64,000 bases of DNA from Thalassotalea_H castellviae (GCF_031846185.1 NZ_JAVRIF010000007.1:143373-207372), one strand, 5' to 3'. Shown: positions 1 through 8,697, counted from the first letter of the stretch. The notes: generated by a model from the letters alone, not told the origin. Made by a program: numbers and translations.

Positions 1-69
1 GTTATTCGCTTTTGTTACCTTAGGTAATTCGATAAAATAAGTGTCTTTAAAAACTTAGCAAGGTTCAAA

Positions 70-294
70 ATGAAACGCGTTGTTTTGTATATTTCCGATA
101 AATGTCCTCACTGCCGTGAAGCACAAAAATATTTAGATGATAACGGTATTAAATACCGATTAACTAATGCCAAAATGCAACGTGGTCGAAAAGAATTAGA
201 CGCTATCGGTGCTCGAACCGTTCCTGTTCTTAAAATTGGCAATGAAATTATGATTGGTTGGAACTTGAAAAATTTTAAAAAGATCTACGGCTAA
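70..294 (+). CDS. Small glutaredoxin-like thiol-disulfide protein
   Basis: A 74-residue single-domain protein of the glutaredoxin/thioredoxin fold. The redox motif CPHC is at residues 12-15, after the first strand (VVLYIS). The cis-proline motif TVPV is at 50-53, followed by the usual strand (LKIG) and a final helix. Family members reduce disulfides or mixed glutathione disulfides in the cytoplasm. It has no signal peptide. The length fits a minimal glutaredoxin or NrdH-like protein. The motif CPHC differs from the CPYC of classical GrxA, so the electron donor is uncertain. It is a single gene; nothing upstream in the window shows an operon. A weak AAGG ribosome site precedes the ATG. Confidence 0.85.
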   Translation: MKRVVLYISDKCPHCREAQKYLDDNGIKYRLTNAKMQRGRKELDAIGARTVPVLKIGNEIMIGWNLKNFKKIYG

Positions 295-301
295 GAGCAA
301 A

Positions 302-1018
302 TTACATGATGGTTTTACACCGCATTGCTTTCATTCGACCTACGGTCCATAAAGCATTATCCGCTTTGCCTTGTAAACTGAATTTACCATTAGTGTATAA
401 AAATCCTGAGGCCGATGGCGTTTGAGGTAAGGTGACCGATTTATTATCACTTAATGTAACTATAGCCATATTATCATCACTGTTCTGAGATCCATGCTCG
501 ACAAATGAAACGGTTAAGCTTGTATCTCGTTCACAGGTATAGTGGACTATTAACGATGGTGATTTTTCTGAAGTTTTTTTACCACGATTAAAAGTAATGG
601 TTTGATTGTCTTGCGCATCAAAAAAAGTAAGATGACCAGCTGAGTCAATCTGATATTTTGTTGATAATGCCAAAGCATTTAAATAGAGGTGTTCACTTTT
701 CATTAATAATGGTGAACAAGCCATTCTCGTTGACAGACTTTTATCAATCGATATTTTATTTTCATCAATGGTTAATTGGCTAGCGTATTGATTACAGCCA
801 CTTTTACCGCTGATTTTATTCTTTTCTACTACCCTCAACGTGATATTCACATTATCAAAAAGTGGTTTGTGATAAATGGTTTCGACCCACCATGTATTTT
901 CGATAAAGATGTTTTTTTGTTCTTGAATTGCCAATGTGTCGCTTGAGGAAGTGGCGGTGTGATGCGTACAAGCCATAAAGAATAATAACGAAGAAAGTAT
1001 CAGTGCTATTTTGAGCAT
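302..1018 (-). CDS. Lipoprotein with META (HslJ-like) and MliC lysozyme-inhibitor domains
   Basis: A 238-residue predicted lipoprotein. The start at 1018 was chosen over an ATG 75 nt upstream because it begins directly with a signal peptide (MLKIALILSS...) and has an AGGA ribosome site. The probable lipidated Cys is residue 17 (FFMAC), a slightly non-canonical lipobox. Residues about 30-145 match the META/HslJ fold (NTWWVET at the start, GKSGCNQY in the middle, RMAC, then a closing FNR). Residues about 155-235 match the MliC/PliC family: YTCERD, the hallmark SASGFLY, and a terminal Cys (MRCK). MliC proteins inhibit C-type lysozyme at the cell surface. The residue after Cys17 is Thr, not Asp, which fits outer-membrane sorting. 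Inference: an envelope stress or lysozyme-defence lipoprotein. Confidence 0.82.
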   Translation of the reverse strand: MLKIALILSSLLFFMACTHHTATSSSDTLAIQEQKNIFIENTWWVETIYHKPLFDNVNITLRVVEKNKISGKSGCNQYASQLTIDENKISIDKSLSTRMACSPLLMKSEHLYLNALALSTKYQIDSAGHLTFFDAQDNQTITFNRGKKTSEKSPSLIVHYTCERDTSLTVSFVEHGSQNSDDNMAIVTLSDNKSVTLPQTPSASGFLYTNGKFSLQGKADNALWTVGRMKAMRCKTIM

Positions 1019-1140
1019 AATGAGTCCTAACGAGAAAGTATTGTGATCATTTTTTGAAAGGGTAAGGGTAGAGACAGATGTGACAATATGCAATTATAAA
1101 TATTATTATAATGAATAAAAAACATTTGAATTTACACGAT

Positions 1141-1176
1141 AAAAAAACCGCATTATCGAATGGTTAATACGGTTTT
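1141..1176 (-). terminator. Rho-independent terminator of the DUF2306 gene
   Basis: An 11-bp stem with one mismatch (arms 1145-1155 and 1165-1175) is followed, on the minus strand, by a run of seven T (complement of 1141-1147). It lies 20 nt past the stop of the gene at 1197-2021. Confidence 0.75.
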
Positions 1177-1196
1177 ATGCATTTTACACTCATTGA

Positions 1197-2021
1197 TTAG
1201 AATCTAGGTAACCACATTCCCATTGTCGCAGATAAAATTCCACCTATTGTCGCGAGTGTTAGTAATAAAACGACTATCGCTGTTATCATTTTTAAAGATG
1301 TGCTTTTACTGTCTTGCGCATAAAAATAGAGTTGAGCAAATGCTAAAGGTACGCCGTATTGAGCAAAGCCTAAAAAGGTAAGAAACGGACCCGTGAATGT
1401 TTTTGGGTCAAATCCTACCGGCGCCTGATGGATCATCAGCCATAACATTAAACTGATTCGGAAAAACCATACGCCGCCCATAACTAAAAATAAGCGAATT
1501 GCCCAACGACGATGTACTTTAATGTTTCTTTTAATCGCATTGTAAACGGCTAAACTGGCAAAAATCATGATGAGTATCGCATTGATACTTATGCTGTATT
1601 TACCTATTTCAGCTCCTACTGTTCCTCTTGTCCACACCATGTATAAACCACCGATACTCAAGATAAAAGCGGTAAAAATATATATACGACCTAGCAATCG
1701 GTGAAAAGCTGGCGCGTTGTTTCTTATTTGTCCAATGAACTGTAATGGCCCCGCCACTAATACAATGAATGCAAGTAGTAGATGGACTCCTACTGCAAGG
1801 TTGCCAACAAAATCACCCTCAACATATCCATGAGGCATGACTTCGTTCCACTGTGAAATATCGCCATTTAATGTAGCGCCGCCATAGAACAAGCCGACGT
1901 AAGCAGCAAATATCCATTGTCCCAAAACAGCCGTGATAAACCATGCTTTTACGCTATTCGTTAACCATTTGTTGGCATTAATTGATACCGTTTCTGTGCT
2001 CATTAGAACTGAATTAGTCAT
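1197..2021 (-). CDS. DUF2306 family integral membrane protein
   Basis: A 274-residue membrane protein with about seven hydrophobic segments. It carries the DUF2306 signature: FHRLLGRIY near residue 106, and later VHRRWAIRLF. The conserved histidines and arginines at membrane edges in this family resemble haem-binding cytochrome folds, but no biochemical role is established to my knowledge. A strong GAGGG ribosome site stands just before the ATG at 2021. A good terminator follows and the neighbours face other ways, so it appears to be monocistronic. The family assignment is firm. The function is unknown. Confidence 0.8.
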   Translation of the reverse strand: MTNSVLMSTETVSINANKWLTNSVKAWFITAVLGQWIFAAYVGLFYGGATLNGDISQWNEVMPHGYVEGDFVGNLAVGVHLLLAFIVLVAGPLQFIGQIRNNAPAFHRLLGRIYIFTAFILSIGGLYMVWTRGTVGAEIGKYSISINAILIMIFASLAVYNAIKRNIKVHRRWAIRLFLVMGGVWFFRISLMLWLMIHQAPVGFDPKTFTGPFLTFLGFAQYGVPLAFAQLYFYAQDSKSTSLKMITAIVVLLLTLATIGGILSATMGMWLPRF

Positions 2022-2440
2022 CTTTCCCTCTAAATCATTTTTATAGTTTTATATTTTGTTCTTTAGAGCAGAAAGCATACCAAGTTAAAAAGCTATAAAT
2101 TTCAATGGGGTAAATAAGTTATAAAACGATACTTTTTGAAAATGGCTAATTTTATTACTTTTTGTTCATTATTTAGGTTTTTCAACAGCAATCTGTAGTT
2201 ACCTAAACATTTAGCTTAGAAATAAAATAAAAATGCCAACTAACACAGTTAATGACTATTTATAGGTTTGAGTGTAGCCGTTTTAATGATTGATAATTTA
2301 GATTGGGTGGTAAAATTTAATCTTACAAAATCTCACATTCTTCTTGCATTTCATCAACAAATTACAGCAGGAATCGAACACAAGCTATCTATACCATGCT
2401 TGCATAACTGATTAACACAACAAACACAGGGAATACTTTT
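2022..2440. other. Intergenic region between divergent genes, 419 nt
   Basis: AT-rich spacer between the DUF2306 gene (minus) and the beta-barrel gene (plus). It must hold both promoters. I found no -35/-10 pair of convincing spacing, no coding frame, no RNA fold and no repeat that I could support. Confidence 0.6.
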
Positions 2441-3157
2441 ATGAAAAAATCACTTATCAGTATGGCATTACTTTTAGCTTCTACAGGCGTTTTCGCTGGC
2501 AATCAATCTGATTCTAATTATCCTGAAAACCCAATTTTAAGACCATTGACTTTAAATGATGGCACAATTGCTGTTAGCGGAGCAATTTCTTGGGGTGAAG
2601 AAAAAGATAAAAGCAGAGGTGAGCTTAACTTAAATGCGGCTTATGGTTTAACTGATGATCTTACGATAGGTTTCGCTGGCCTTGATTACCGAGTGCTAGC
2701 TAGGAATAATAATCGAACGGGTTTAGAGTTGGCTGTTGGCGTAGGCTTAAGAGGTTTTCAAGAATCAACGAGTAATGGAGATGCTATTGGCTATGGCGCC
2801 GATTTAAATGGTAAATATGTTTTTAATCAAGATATTGCCATGACTTTTTCATTAGGTCACGTGATTTGGGATGAAGAGCACTTAGCAAATAAAAGTGAAA
2901 ATCGATTTTCTGTCGGTGTTCAAAGTAAAGTGGCGAAAAATTGGACTGCTTTTACCAACTACACTTATCGTGATTTAAAAGGCTTTACCCAAGATAAGGC
3001 TCATAGTGTGCATTCTGGATTAAACTATACATTGAGTAATAATATTGATGTTGGCATGTATGCAAGTTATGACAATTTTGAAGCGCAAGAAAATGGCTAT
3101 GATTTAAAAAATAATTTTGATCGTAGCCTTGGATTATACCTAACTTATCGTTTTTAA
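2441..3157 (+). CDS. Predicted outer-membrane beta-barrel protein, unknown family
   Basis: A 238-residue exported protein. Residues 1-19 form a clear signal peptide ending in VFAG. The mature part alternates polar and hydrophobic residues in short strands (LTIGFAGLDYR, LELAVGVGLRGF, NRFSVGVQSKV, DVGMYASYDNF). It ends in LGLYLTYRF; the C-terminal Phe is the usual signal for BAM-dependent insertion. I count roughly 8-10 strands. It resembles the small barrels often annotated as OmpA-like or DUF-type porins, but I cannot name a family. An AGGGA ribosome site precedes the ATG. It is a single gene closed by a terminator shared with the next, convergent gene. Confidence 0.75.
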   Translation: MKKSLISMALLLASTGVFAGNQSDSNYPENPILRPLTLNDGTIAVSGAISWGEEKDKSRGELNLNAAYGLTDDLTIGFAGLDYRVLARNNNRTGLELAVGVGLRGFQESTSNGDAIGYGADLNGKYVFNQDIAMTFSLGHVIWDEEHLANKSENRFSVGVQSKVAKNWTAFTNYTYRDLKGFTQDKAHSVHSGLNYTLSNNIDVGMYASYDNFEAQENGYDLKNNFDRSLGLYLTYRF

Positions 3158-3212
3158 TTTTGGCATATGAATCGAACAATTTTTCTGAATTGTTAATCGA
3201 GCACTCATTAAC

Positions 3213-3243
3213 AAGCGGCTGAAACATTAGTTTTCAGCCGCTT
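3213..3243. terminator. Bidirectional terminator
   Basis: A perfect 12-bp stem (arms 3213-3224 and 3232-3243, core AGCGGCTGAAA) lies between the convergent barrel gene and flavin-reductase gene. The U-tails are short on both sides. Confidence 0.7.
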
Positions 3244-3263
3244 ATATTTGTTCTTGTACCACT

Positions 3264-3896
3264 CTATTTAGGTCGAGCTTTTTTAAAAGGTGTGGTGATC
3301 CCTGAATACTCATTTGCCCCTAATCTTGCTAATGGTTTTACAATATCGGCGTTTATTTTTATCCGGCCATCATGTAGTGTGCTAATTTTTGAGCTGACAT
3401 ACAATTGTTTAACTTCAACAAAAATAAGGGTTTGTGGTATCTCACCAAGTTCTTTAATTTCATAAAGTTCGCAACCATAAGCAATGTCACATTGGGCGAG
3501 TCTAGGCAAATCAAAATGTTCAAATGGTACGGTTGTCAGTGCTTCATTATCAACTAATTCGATTTCAGACTCGCCATGTGGCAATGTGGCTGCCGTTTGT
3601 GTAACTAAGTCTGCTTGGTTTTCGCTGGCTATATGTATCACTATTTTTCGGGTTTTCAAGAGATTGGTTAACGTATCTTTTGGCTCTCCCGTTGGTTTTT
3701 TACCTACCGAAATCATCAATAAGGCAGGGTCACTTGAGATTGCCGTAAAGTATGAGAAGGGCGCTAAATTTAAGCTTTCTGGTGAACCATCTATATTTGA
3801 ATTAGTCAGCGCCCATGCAATAGGGCGTGGAATGATGGTTTGTGTCATTAAATGGTAACGTTGAGTTGCGTTGTGATCTGCAAAGTTGATGTTCAT
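3264..3896 (-). CDS. Flavin reductase-like, FMN-binding split-barrel protein
   Basis: A 210-residue protein of the DIM6/NtaB flavin reductase-like family. The N-terminus reads YHLMTQTIIPRPIAWALT, the family's signature for the FMN-binding split barrel. It is followed by NLAPFSYFTAISSDPALLMISVG and KDTLTNLL. Members bind FMN and reduce flavin with NAD(P)H or act on unknown substrates. The substrate cannot be told from sequence. It is a single gene with no operon partner, convergent with the preceding barrel gene. Confidence 0.82.
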   Translation of the reverse strand: MNINFADHNATQRYHLMTQTIIPRPIAWALTNSNIDGSPESLNLAPFSYFTAISSDPALLMISVGKKPTGEPKDTLTNLLKTRKIVIHIASENQADLVTQTAATLPHGESEIELVDNEALTTVPFEHFDLPRLAQCDIAYGCELYEIKELGEIPQTLIFVEVKQLYVSSKISTLHDGRIKINADIVKPLARLGANEYSGITTPFKKARPK

Positions 3897-3965
3897 AAAA
3901 AGTTACTTTAAGTCGCTAATATTATGGTAAAACAATATCATATCACGCTATTTTAAAACGGTTAT

Positions 3966-4006
3966 AGGAGTTTTAAATGACTTTTATGCATCGTAATAGC
4001 GTCTAA
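3966..4006 (+). other. Mini-ORF with good Shine-Dalgarno, possible leader peptide
   Basis: AGGAG at 3966-3970 is followed after 6 nt by ATG (3977) and a 9-codon frame, MTFMHRNSV, ending at 4006. It lies 125 nt upstream of the HopJ-like gene. It may be a translated leader, the remnant of a lost gene, or chance. Confidence 0.25.
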
Positions 4007-4131
4007 TTAGCGTTGAATGTTTAACACATGTTAGTCGATATATTTTAAAGGTATATTTAAATATAAACCGTTCATAGACAAAATTTTTAATTGCGAGAAA
4101 ATATCCCTACATTTTACCTAAACGCAATAAT

Positions 4132-4494
4132 ATGACTTTATCAATCGACGCACTAAATTCGAAATTAAACGCTTCAGAGCCATCTATCACGGAAAACATT
4201 ACTTTTGAAGAGGTAATTGCCGTAATATCAGCTAATTACCATTACCAACCTTGCACATTTTATAATGGCGACATTGTCAACCAAGCTGGTACAAACGAAG
4301 GCTCATGTAAAATCTTTGCTTATGCTCAGCTAAATAATTTATCTGAACAAGCAACGTTACATTGTTTCGGGCAATATTATCGTGAAGATGTATTGAAAAA
4401 TCCCACCGGAAAAGATCATGGCAACATTCGAAACTTTATTAAAAATGGTTGGCCAGGCATCACTTTTGAACAGGCACCATTATCGTTAAAATAA
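4132..4494 (+). CDS. HopJ-like family protein
   Basis: A 120-residue protein that matches the HopJ family along its whole length. It has FEEVIAVISANYHYQPCTF, then NQAGTNEGSCKIFAYAQLN, then HCFGQYYREDVL, and DHGNIRNFIKNGWPGI at the C-terminal side. The name derives from a Pseudomonas syringae candidate type III effector. The family is widespread in free-living marine bacteria that lack such secretion, and no secretion genes are nearby. It is therefore more likely a housekeeping cytoplasmic protein of unknown role. It is a single gene followed by a clear terminator. Confidence 0.88.
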   Translation: MTLSIDALNSKLNASEPSITENITFEEVIAVISANYHYQPCTFYNGDIVNQAGTNEGSCKIFAYAQLNNLSEQATLHCFGQYYREDVLKNPTGKDHGNIRNFIKNGWPGITFEQAPLSLK

Positions 4495-4556
4495 AAGGCT
4501 TAAACTGAGTTAAAGCTATAGTTTTGATCTTTATTGCGTCACTAACATCCAACCTC

Positions 4557-4582
4557 AAGCAGTCTTTTTAGGCTGCTTTTTT
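4557..4582 (+). terminator. Rho-independent terminator of the HopJ-like gene
   Basis: The arms AAGCAGTC (4557-4564) and GGCTGCTT (4571-4578) pair with one G-U, and a T-run follows to 4582. Confidence 0.85.
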
Positions 4583-4677
4583 GATTGTCTAGTAAAAGAC
4601 CTGTTACATAATTAAATTAAAAACGAGTAAAGTTATGAGAAGATACCCTTGTCGATAATTAAAATAATAAGGCAAGA

Positions 4678-5625
4678 ATGATGAAAACAATACCAATCCT
4701 GTTAAGTTGCGTAATGCTAGTTTCTTTTAACACAGCTACATTGGCGGCAGACAAAAACATCGTTGATGCGGCGAATGTCGCGAAACGATGTCAAACATCA
4801 ACATATGATAAAAAGGCATTATTATTGCTGAAAGAGCAAAATTTTTTAATTAAAGATACCGAAGAAAAAACCGCTGTTGCTAAACAATTACTAGATTGTT
4901 TAGCAAGCCCTGATCCAGTACTTAGGGACGAAATTGCTTTTACTGGTTTGAGTCAATGGCTTAGAGCGAATGATTTTAATGCCGATTTTTACCTTGCTAT
5001 GTTAACAACCTTAAGCAATGTTATTAGCGCCGACGTGAAAGATGAATACAGTGTCTATCAACCTTTTGCCATATTAATGCTGTCAGAAGTGGCGAGAGTT
5101 GATAGAAAATCTCCTTTTTTAACTGACGTAGCTCGGGAAAAGCTTGTTGCATTAGGTACAAAATTTTTACGTTCAGTTGATGATTATCGCGGTTATCATG
5201 CAACCATTGGCTGGCGACATAGTGTTGCGCATACCGCAGATTTAATGCTGCAACTGTCATTAAACCCAGCAATAACCAAACAGCATTTAGATCACATGTT
5301 ATCTGCGTTATTAAGCCAGGTTGTTGCGAAAAACGATCATTTCTATATTTATGGTGAACCTAAGCGCTTGGCAATGCCTGTTATTTATATTTTTCTTAAT
5401 GACGAGTATACGATAGAAAACTGGCAGACTTGGCTGAATGATTTAACAAATCCAGCACCTTTAAAGTCTTGGGGCGAAGTCTATTCAAGCCAAACAGGAC
5501 TAAGTAAACTGCATAACACGCAAAACTTTTTATTCGCTATTTATGCGTTAATCAAAAATAGTAACAACGAACGGTTATCACAAATGGTACCAGCGTTAGA
5601 AAATGCCATTAAAAAGATCCAATAA
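4678..5625 (+). CDS. DUF2785 family secreted protein
   Basis: A 315-residue protein with an N-terminal signal peptide (cleavage near TLAAD, residue 24). The rest is alpha-helical and HEAT-like, and matches DUF2785. Typical segments are LRDEIAFTGLSQWL, the strongly conserved DYRGYHATIGWRHSVAHTAD near residue 170, and YIYGEPKRLAMPVI near 225. No catalytic role is established for the family. The acidic and histidine residues in GWRHSVAHTAD are the obvious candidates for a functional site. Two ATG codons in tandem stand at the start, with AAGG upstream. It is a single gene. Confidence 0.8.
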   Translation: MMKTIPILLSCVMLVSFNTATLAADKNIVDAANVAKRCQTSTYDKKALLLLKEQNFLIKDTEEKTAVAKQLLDCLASPDPVLRDEIAFTGLSQWLRANDFNADFYLAMLTTLSNVISADVKDEYSVYQPFAILMLSEVARVDRKSPFLTDVAREKLVALGTKFLRSVDDYRGYHATIGWRHSVAHTADLMLQLSLNPAITKQHLDHMLSALLSQVVAKNDHFYIYGEPKRLAMPVIYIFLNDEYTIENWQTWLNDLTNPAPLKSWGEVYSSQTGLSKLHNTQNFLFAIYALIKNSNNERLSQMVPALENAIKKIQ

Positions 5626-5675
5626 TCTTTGAATTTTTTCACTGCCATATGCTCTGTCGACGTTCGATAAACCTA

Positions 5676-5858
5676 ATGTTTCATCGTTTTAAATTAACAA
5701 TATGTTTATCAGCGTTGCTAATAGCTTTTTCTACAGTCTTATCCCTACTATATTTTCATTATCTGTTTTCACTAAGTTTATCGATAACGTTAATCGTTAT
5801 TGTTTTGCAACTTACAAAACAATTTGTCCATTATAGAATTACCCTCCCTTTTGTATAA
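5676..5858 (+). CDS. Small hydrophobic protein, unknown
   Basis: A 60-residue frame (69 if the ATG at 5649 is used). It has two adjoining hydrophobic segments (ICLSALLIAFSTVLSLLYF and FSLSLSITLIVIVLQL) and a basic C-terminal end. Neither start has a good ribosome site. The pattern, a short basic start, two membrane helices and then a basic stretch, faintly resembles the N-terminal half of YgfX/CptA-like proteins, but this is too weak to name it. It may be a small membrane protein, a truncated gene or a chance frame. Confidence 0.35.
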   Translation: MFHRFKLTICLSALLIAFSTVLSLLYFHYLFSLSLSITLIVIVLQLTKQFVHYRITLPFV

Positions 5859-5936
5859 AAAGTAATCAATGGTGCTATACTCAAGTAGTTTACTTAACTT
5901 TTTGTTTTTAATTCATGCTAAGTAAAGGAGATGATA

Positions 5937-6158
5937 ATGGAAACTTCAATTAGCACTCGGTCATCGGTTAGTCAGCAGTTAAAGCAGCAACAAGAAACCG
6001 TTGACCAGCAAAAATTGCAAGCCGAGCAAGTAAAAAATCAACAAACTCAAGCAAAAAAGACTCAAGAGCTACAAGACGAACAAAAACAGCAACAATTAGC
6101 AACGAATAAACAGAATCTAGATGAGCGGCGCGGTAATAATGTTGACGTGAGTGTCTAA
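5937..6158 (+). CDS. Small Gln/Lys-rich coiled-coil protein, unknown
   Basis: A 73-residue, very polar protein. From residue about 12 to 60 it is nearly all Gln, Lys, Glu and Ala in heptad-like order (QQLKQQQETVDQQKLQAE and so on), which predicts one long coiled coil. It has no Cys, no signal peptide and no membrane segment. The start at 5937 is preferred over the ATG at 5931 because the AAAGGAG ribosome site abuts the first ATG but stands 6 nt from the second. The strong ribosome site argues that it is real. I do not recognise a family. It is a single gene. Confidence 0.6.
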   Translation: METSISTRSSVSQQLKQQQETVDQQKLQAEQVKNQQTQAKKTQELQDEQKQQQLATNKQNLDERRGNNVDVSV

Positions 6159-6280
6159 ATTTAACTTTTACGTTTGTTTTTGAAAGAGCTCTCTGTGTTG
6201 TTTATGTGAGGATTATTGCCAATACTTAACTTGTTTTCATGATAAAGTAATTATTATGAATAATTCCTAATTTCAATCTT

Positions 6281-7075
6281 ATGCCTCAATTTCATCCTAT
6301 TGGCGCTTCTCAAGCATTTAAGTCTCAATACCACATTCTAAATGGTGATTCGCTAAAGTTACAATTTCCTCGAACAATAGGGGGAGAAATTATTGTTGCT
6401 CGAGAATGTTTAGTTGATGGTAATGTGCAAGGCCATGATTTTGACTCGCTGATGAATAATAGAGCTAACTTTATTGGTCAGTTTCCTGAGTGTACGCCTG
6501 AGGACTATTATGTAAAGACAGTACCTGAATTCAAGAAAATTATCTCGCTAAATTCAGGCAGTGAAATAACTTGTTGGTTTGAGGATGACTTGTTTTGTCA
6601 GGCTAATTTTTGGTACGTATTATTTTTATTATCGCAAAAAAACACTGAGCGTGAATACCGTATTTTTTTAGCTAGACCGAATAAAGGTAATGAATATAGT
6701 TTTGGTCATATGTCACTATCAGAGTTAACGGAAGCTTTTAACAATAGAAGGCTTATCTCTGCCGAACAGGTAGCAATGTTAAGAGAGCTTTGGCCAAACT
6801 ATCAAAACAATGATCATGATAAACTGCGCGATATTGCCAAAAGACTTAAAGATCACTTTCCTTTTTTATTACCCGCTGTTAACGCGCATATTGCCAGAAC
6901 GCCAGACGAAAATGGCTTGGGTTATCCAGAACGCGTACTGCTTGAAATTATTAACGCACAAAAAACACCTACTTTTAAAACCGTGTTTCGTGTATTTCAT
7001 CAACGAATGTCATTATATAGTTTTGGTGATTTACAAGTGAAAGTGATGTATGACCGTTTAATGAATGCAAAGTAA
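6281..7075 (+). CDS. DUF1835 domain protein
   Basis: A 264-residue cytoplasmic protein. Residues about 15-130 match DUF1835: the opening YHILNGDSL, then EIIVARECLVDGNVQG, a helix ending in RANFIGQF, and SGSEITCWFEDDLFCQANFW. The C-terminal part (MSLSELTEAFNNRRLIS, then AMLRELWPNY, and YPERVLLEI) resembles the DUF3658-like partner segment usually found with it. The function is not known. The ribosome site is weak. It is a single gene with spacers on both sides. Confidence 0.75.
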   Translation: MPQFHPIGASQAFKSQYHILNGDSLKLQFPRTIGGEIIVARECLVDGNVQGHDFDSLMNNRANFIGQFPECTPEDYYVKTVPEFKKIISLNSGSEITCWFEDDLFCQANFWYVLFLLSQKNTEREYRIFLARPNKGNEYSFGHMSLSELTEAFNNRRLISAEQVAMLRELWPNYQNNDHDKLRDIAKRLKDHFPFLLPAVNAHIARTPDENGLGYPERVLLEIINAQKTPTFKTVFRVFHQRMSLYSFGDLQVKVMYDRLMNAK

Positions 7076-7228
7076 ATCTAAGAAATGATAAACGAATACC
7101 ATTAAACAGCTGGACAAACTTTCATTTGGGTACTGACATTTCCATTGGTATTACATAGAATCAATTTATTCAGCGATATTTCTCCGTAATTTGTTCTCAA
7201 AATAATTATGATGTTTAGGATACAAACC

Positions 7229-8482
7229 ATGATGAAGTCGGTTTCAACCGTTAATAAAATTATCTTTACAGGTATGCTCAGTACTTTCTTTCTCTCTTCT
7301 TCGTATGCTGATGAGCAAGCAGAATCTTCCGCTTTACATTCAGATTTAACAGTAAAACCAACTTTTGCACAATGCCAAGATCGCTTTCTAGAGCAAGCAA
7401 AGCAGCAAGGTTTTAGTGACGATATTAACGAAATTATTCATCAATTAACCCCAATTAAACGCGTGTTAACACTAGATAAAAATCAAGCTGAGTTTGCCGA
7501 AAGTTTTGCGCAATATGTCAATAAACGAGTATCTAATTATCATATTAAAAATGGTAAGCGTTTATTAAATAAACATGCTGAATTATTTAATCAATTACAG
7601 GCTAAGTACGGTATTCCTCCACAATACCTTGTTTCATTTTGGGGACTAGAAACAGTTTTTGGTAAACATAAAGGTAAAATGTCGGTTTTAAATTCTATTG
7701 CGACATTAGCGTGTGATAATCGCCGTAGTGAGTACTTTACCTCTGAGTTATTCGATTTATTTTCGATGATTGATGAGCAGCGTGTAGCGGTAGAACAATT
7801 ACAAGGATCATGGGCTGGCGCAATGGGGCATATGCAATTTATGCCTTCTGCTTATCGTAAATATGCTATTGATGGGGATGGTGACGGTAAAGTAGATGTT
7901 TGGCAAAGCGAAGCGGATGCGATAACAACTGCGGCAAATTACCTCAACAAAATAGGCTGGAATAAACAAGAGCGCTGGGGAAGAGAAGTAAAATTACCCG
8001 AAAATTTTGACTTTAGTGCCATCGCTTATGATAAACGATACCCATTATCTATTTTTAAAACACTTGGGGTGAAACAAAGTAATGGCAAAGCTTTGCCTGA
8101 TTATGATATTCACGCTGAGTTAGTGTTACCGAACGGGCATCAAGGTCATGCATTTTTAGTTTATCGTAATTTTGACGTTATCATGAAGTGGAATTTATCA
8201 AAAAATTATGCACTTTCTGTTGGCATTTTAGCGGATAAACTCGTTGGCGGAAAAGGCGTTAGCTCAGTGAAAGCCGCTAAACCATTGCAATTTAGTCGTG
8301 TGCAAATGCAGCAACTACAAACAAAGCTTAATGAGTTAGGTTTTGAAACCGGTAAGCCCGATGGTATTTGGGGGCCGAATAGTCGCAAAGCAATTCGAGC
8401 GTTTCAGCTGGAAAAAAATCTGATCGCCGATGGATTTCCTAACCAAGAAGTTTTTAATTCACTAGGTCTTACACAAAGCTAA
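7229..8482 (+). CDS. MltB-family lytic murein transglycosylase with PG-binding domain
   Basis: A 417-residue periplasmic enzyme that cleaves the MurNAc-GlcNAc bond of peptidoglycan with formation of 1,6-anhydroMurNAc. The start at 7229 has AGGA 8 nt upstream and gives a clean signal peptide (cleavage near SSSYADE). ATGs at 7208 and 7211 are less well placed. The SLT_2 (MltB-type) domain spans about residues 50-335. The catalytic Glu is E141 in FWGLETVFGKHKG, followed by GSWAGAMGHMQFMPSAY and the DGDGDGKVD loop. A PG_binding_1 domain fills about 345-415 (LQTKLNELGFETGKPDGIWGP, split by a short linker). A second MltB-like gene without this domain lies at 28180-29229. It is a single gene. Confidence 0.9.
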   Translation: MMKSVSTVNKIIFTGMLSTFFLSSSYADEQAESSALHSDLTVKPTFAQCQDRFLEQAKQQGFSDDINEIIHQLTPIKRVLTLDKNQAEFAESFAQYVNKRVSNYHIKNGKRLLNKHAELFNQLQAKYGIPPQYLVSFWGLETVFGKHKGKMSVLNSIATLACDNRRSEYFTSELFDLFSMIDEQRVAVEQLQGSWAGAMGHMQFMPSAYRKYAIDGDGDGKVDVWQSEADAITTAANYLNKIGWNKQERWGREVKLPENFDFSAIAYDKRYPLSIFKTLGVKQSNGKALPDYDIHAELVLPNGHQGHAFLVYRNFDVIMKWNLSKNYALSVGILADKLVGGKGVSSVKAAKPLQFSRVQMQQLQTKLNELGFETGKPDGIWGPNSRKAIRAFQLEKNLIADGFPNQEVFNSLGLTQS

Positions 8483-8650
8483 CCACTACGGAATGTTGTT
8501 TATCATCATTATTGATTGTATTTTTATAATATTTTCATGTGGTTAATCTGTTTATTGAGTTGAAATATTAAGTGATAATCGGCCATTGTCACTTAATTAA
8601 ATAATATTCAACAATAAAGCTTTTCCTAGCTATTCTCCAAGAAAAACACT

Positions 8651-8659
8651 TGATATAAT
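8651..8659 (+). promoter_or_regulatory. Extended -10 promoter of glnS
   Basis: TGATATAAT contains a perfect TATAAT (8654-8659) with the TGn extension. It lies 38 nt before the glnS start codon. No good -35 is present, which is usual for extended -10 promoters. Confidence 0.65.
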
Positions 8660-8697
8660 GCCGGCCATTAATATTCTATTTTATCGAGGTTCTGTGG

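Noticed and set aside
4132..4494. Type III secretion effector
   Set aside because: The HopJ family name suggests it, but there are no secretion genes, no hrp-type promoter and the family is common in bacteria without such systems.
5649..5858. YgfX/CptA-type toxin component
   Set aside because: Only a vague pattern of two membrane helices; no SdhE-type partner next to it and no key residues to test.
8480..8545. Terminator after the lytic transglycosylase gene
   Set aside because: Complementary TAACCAC/GTGGTTA lie about 50 nt apart with no T-run; too loose to support.
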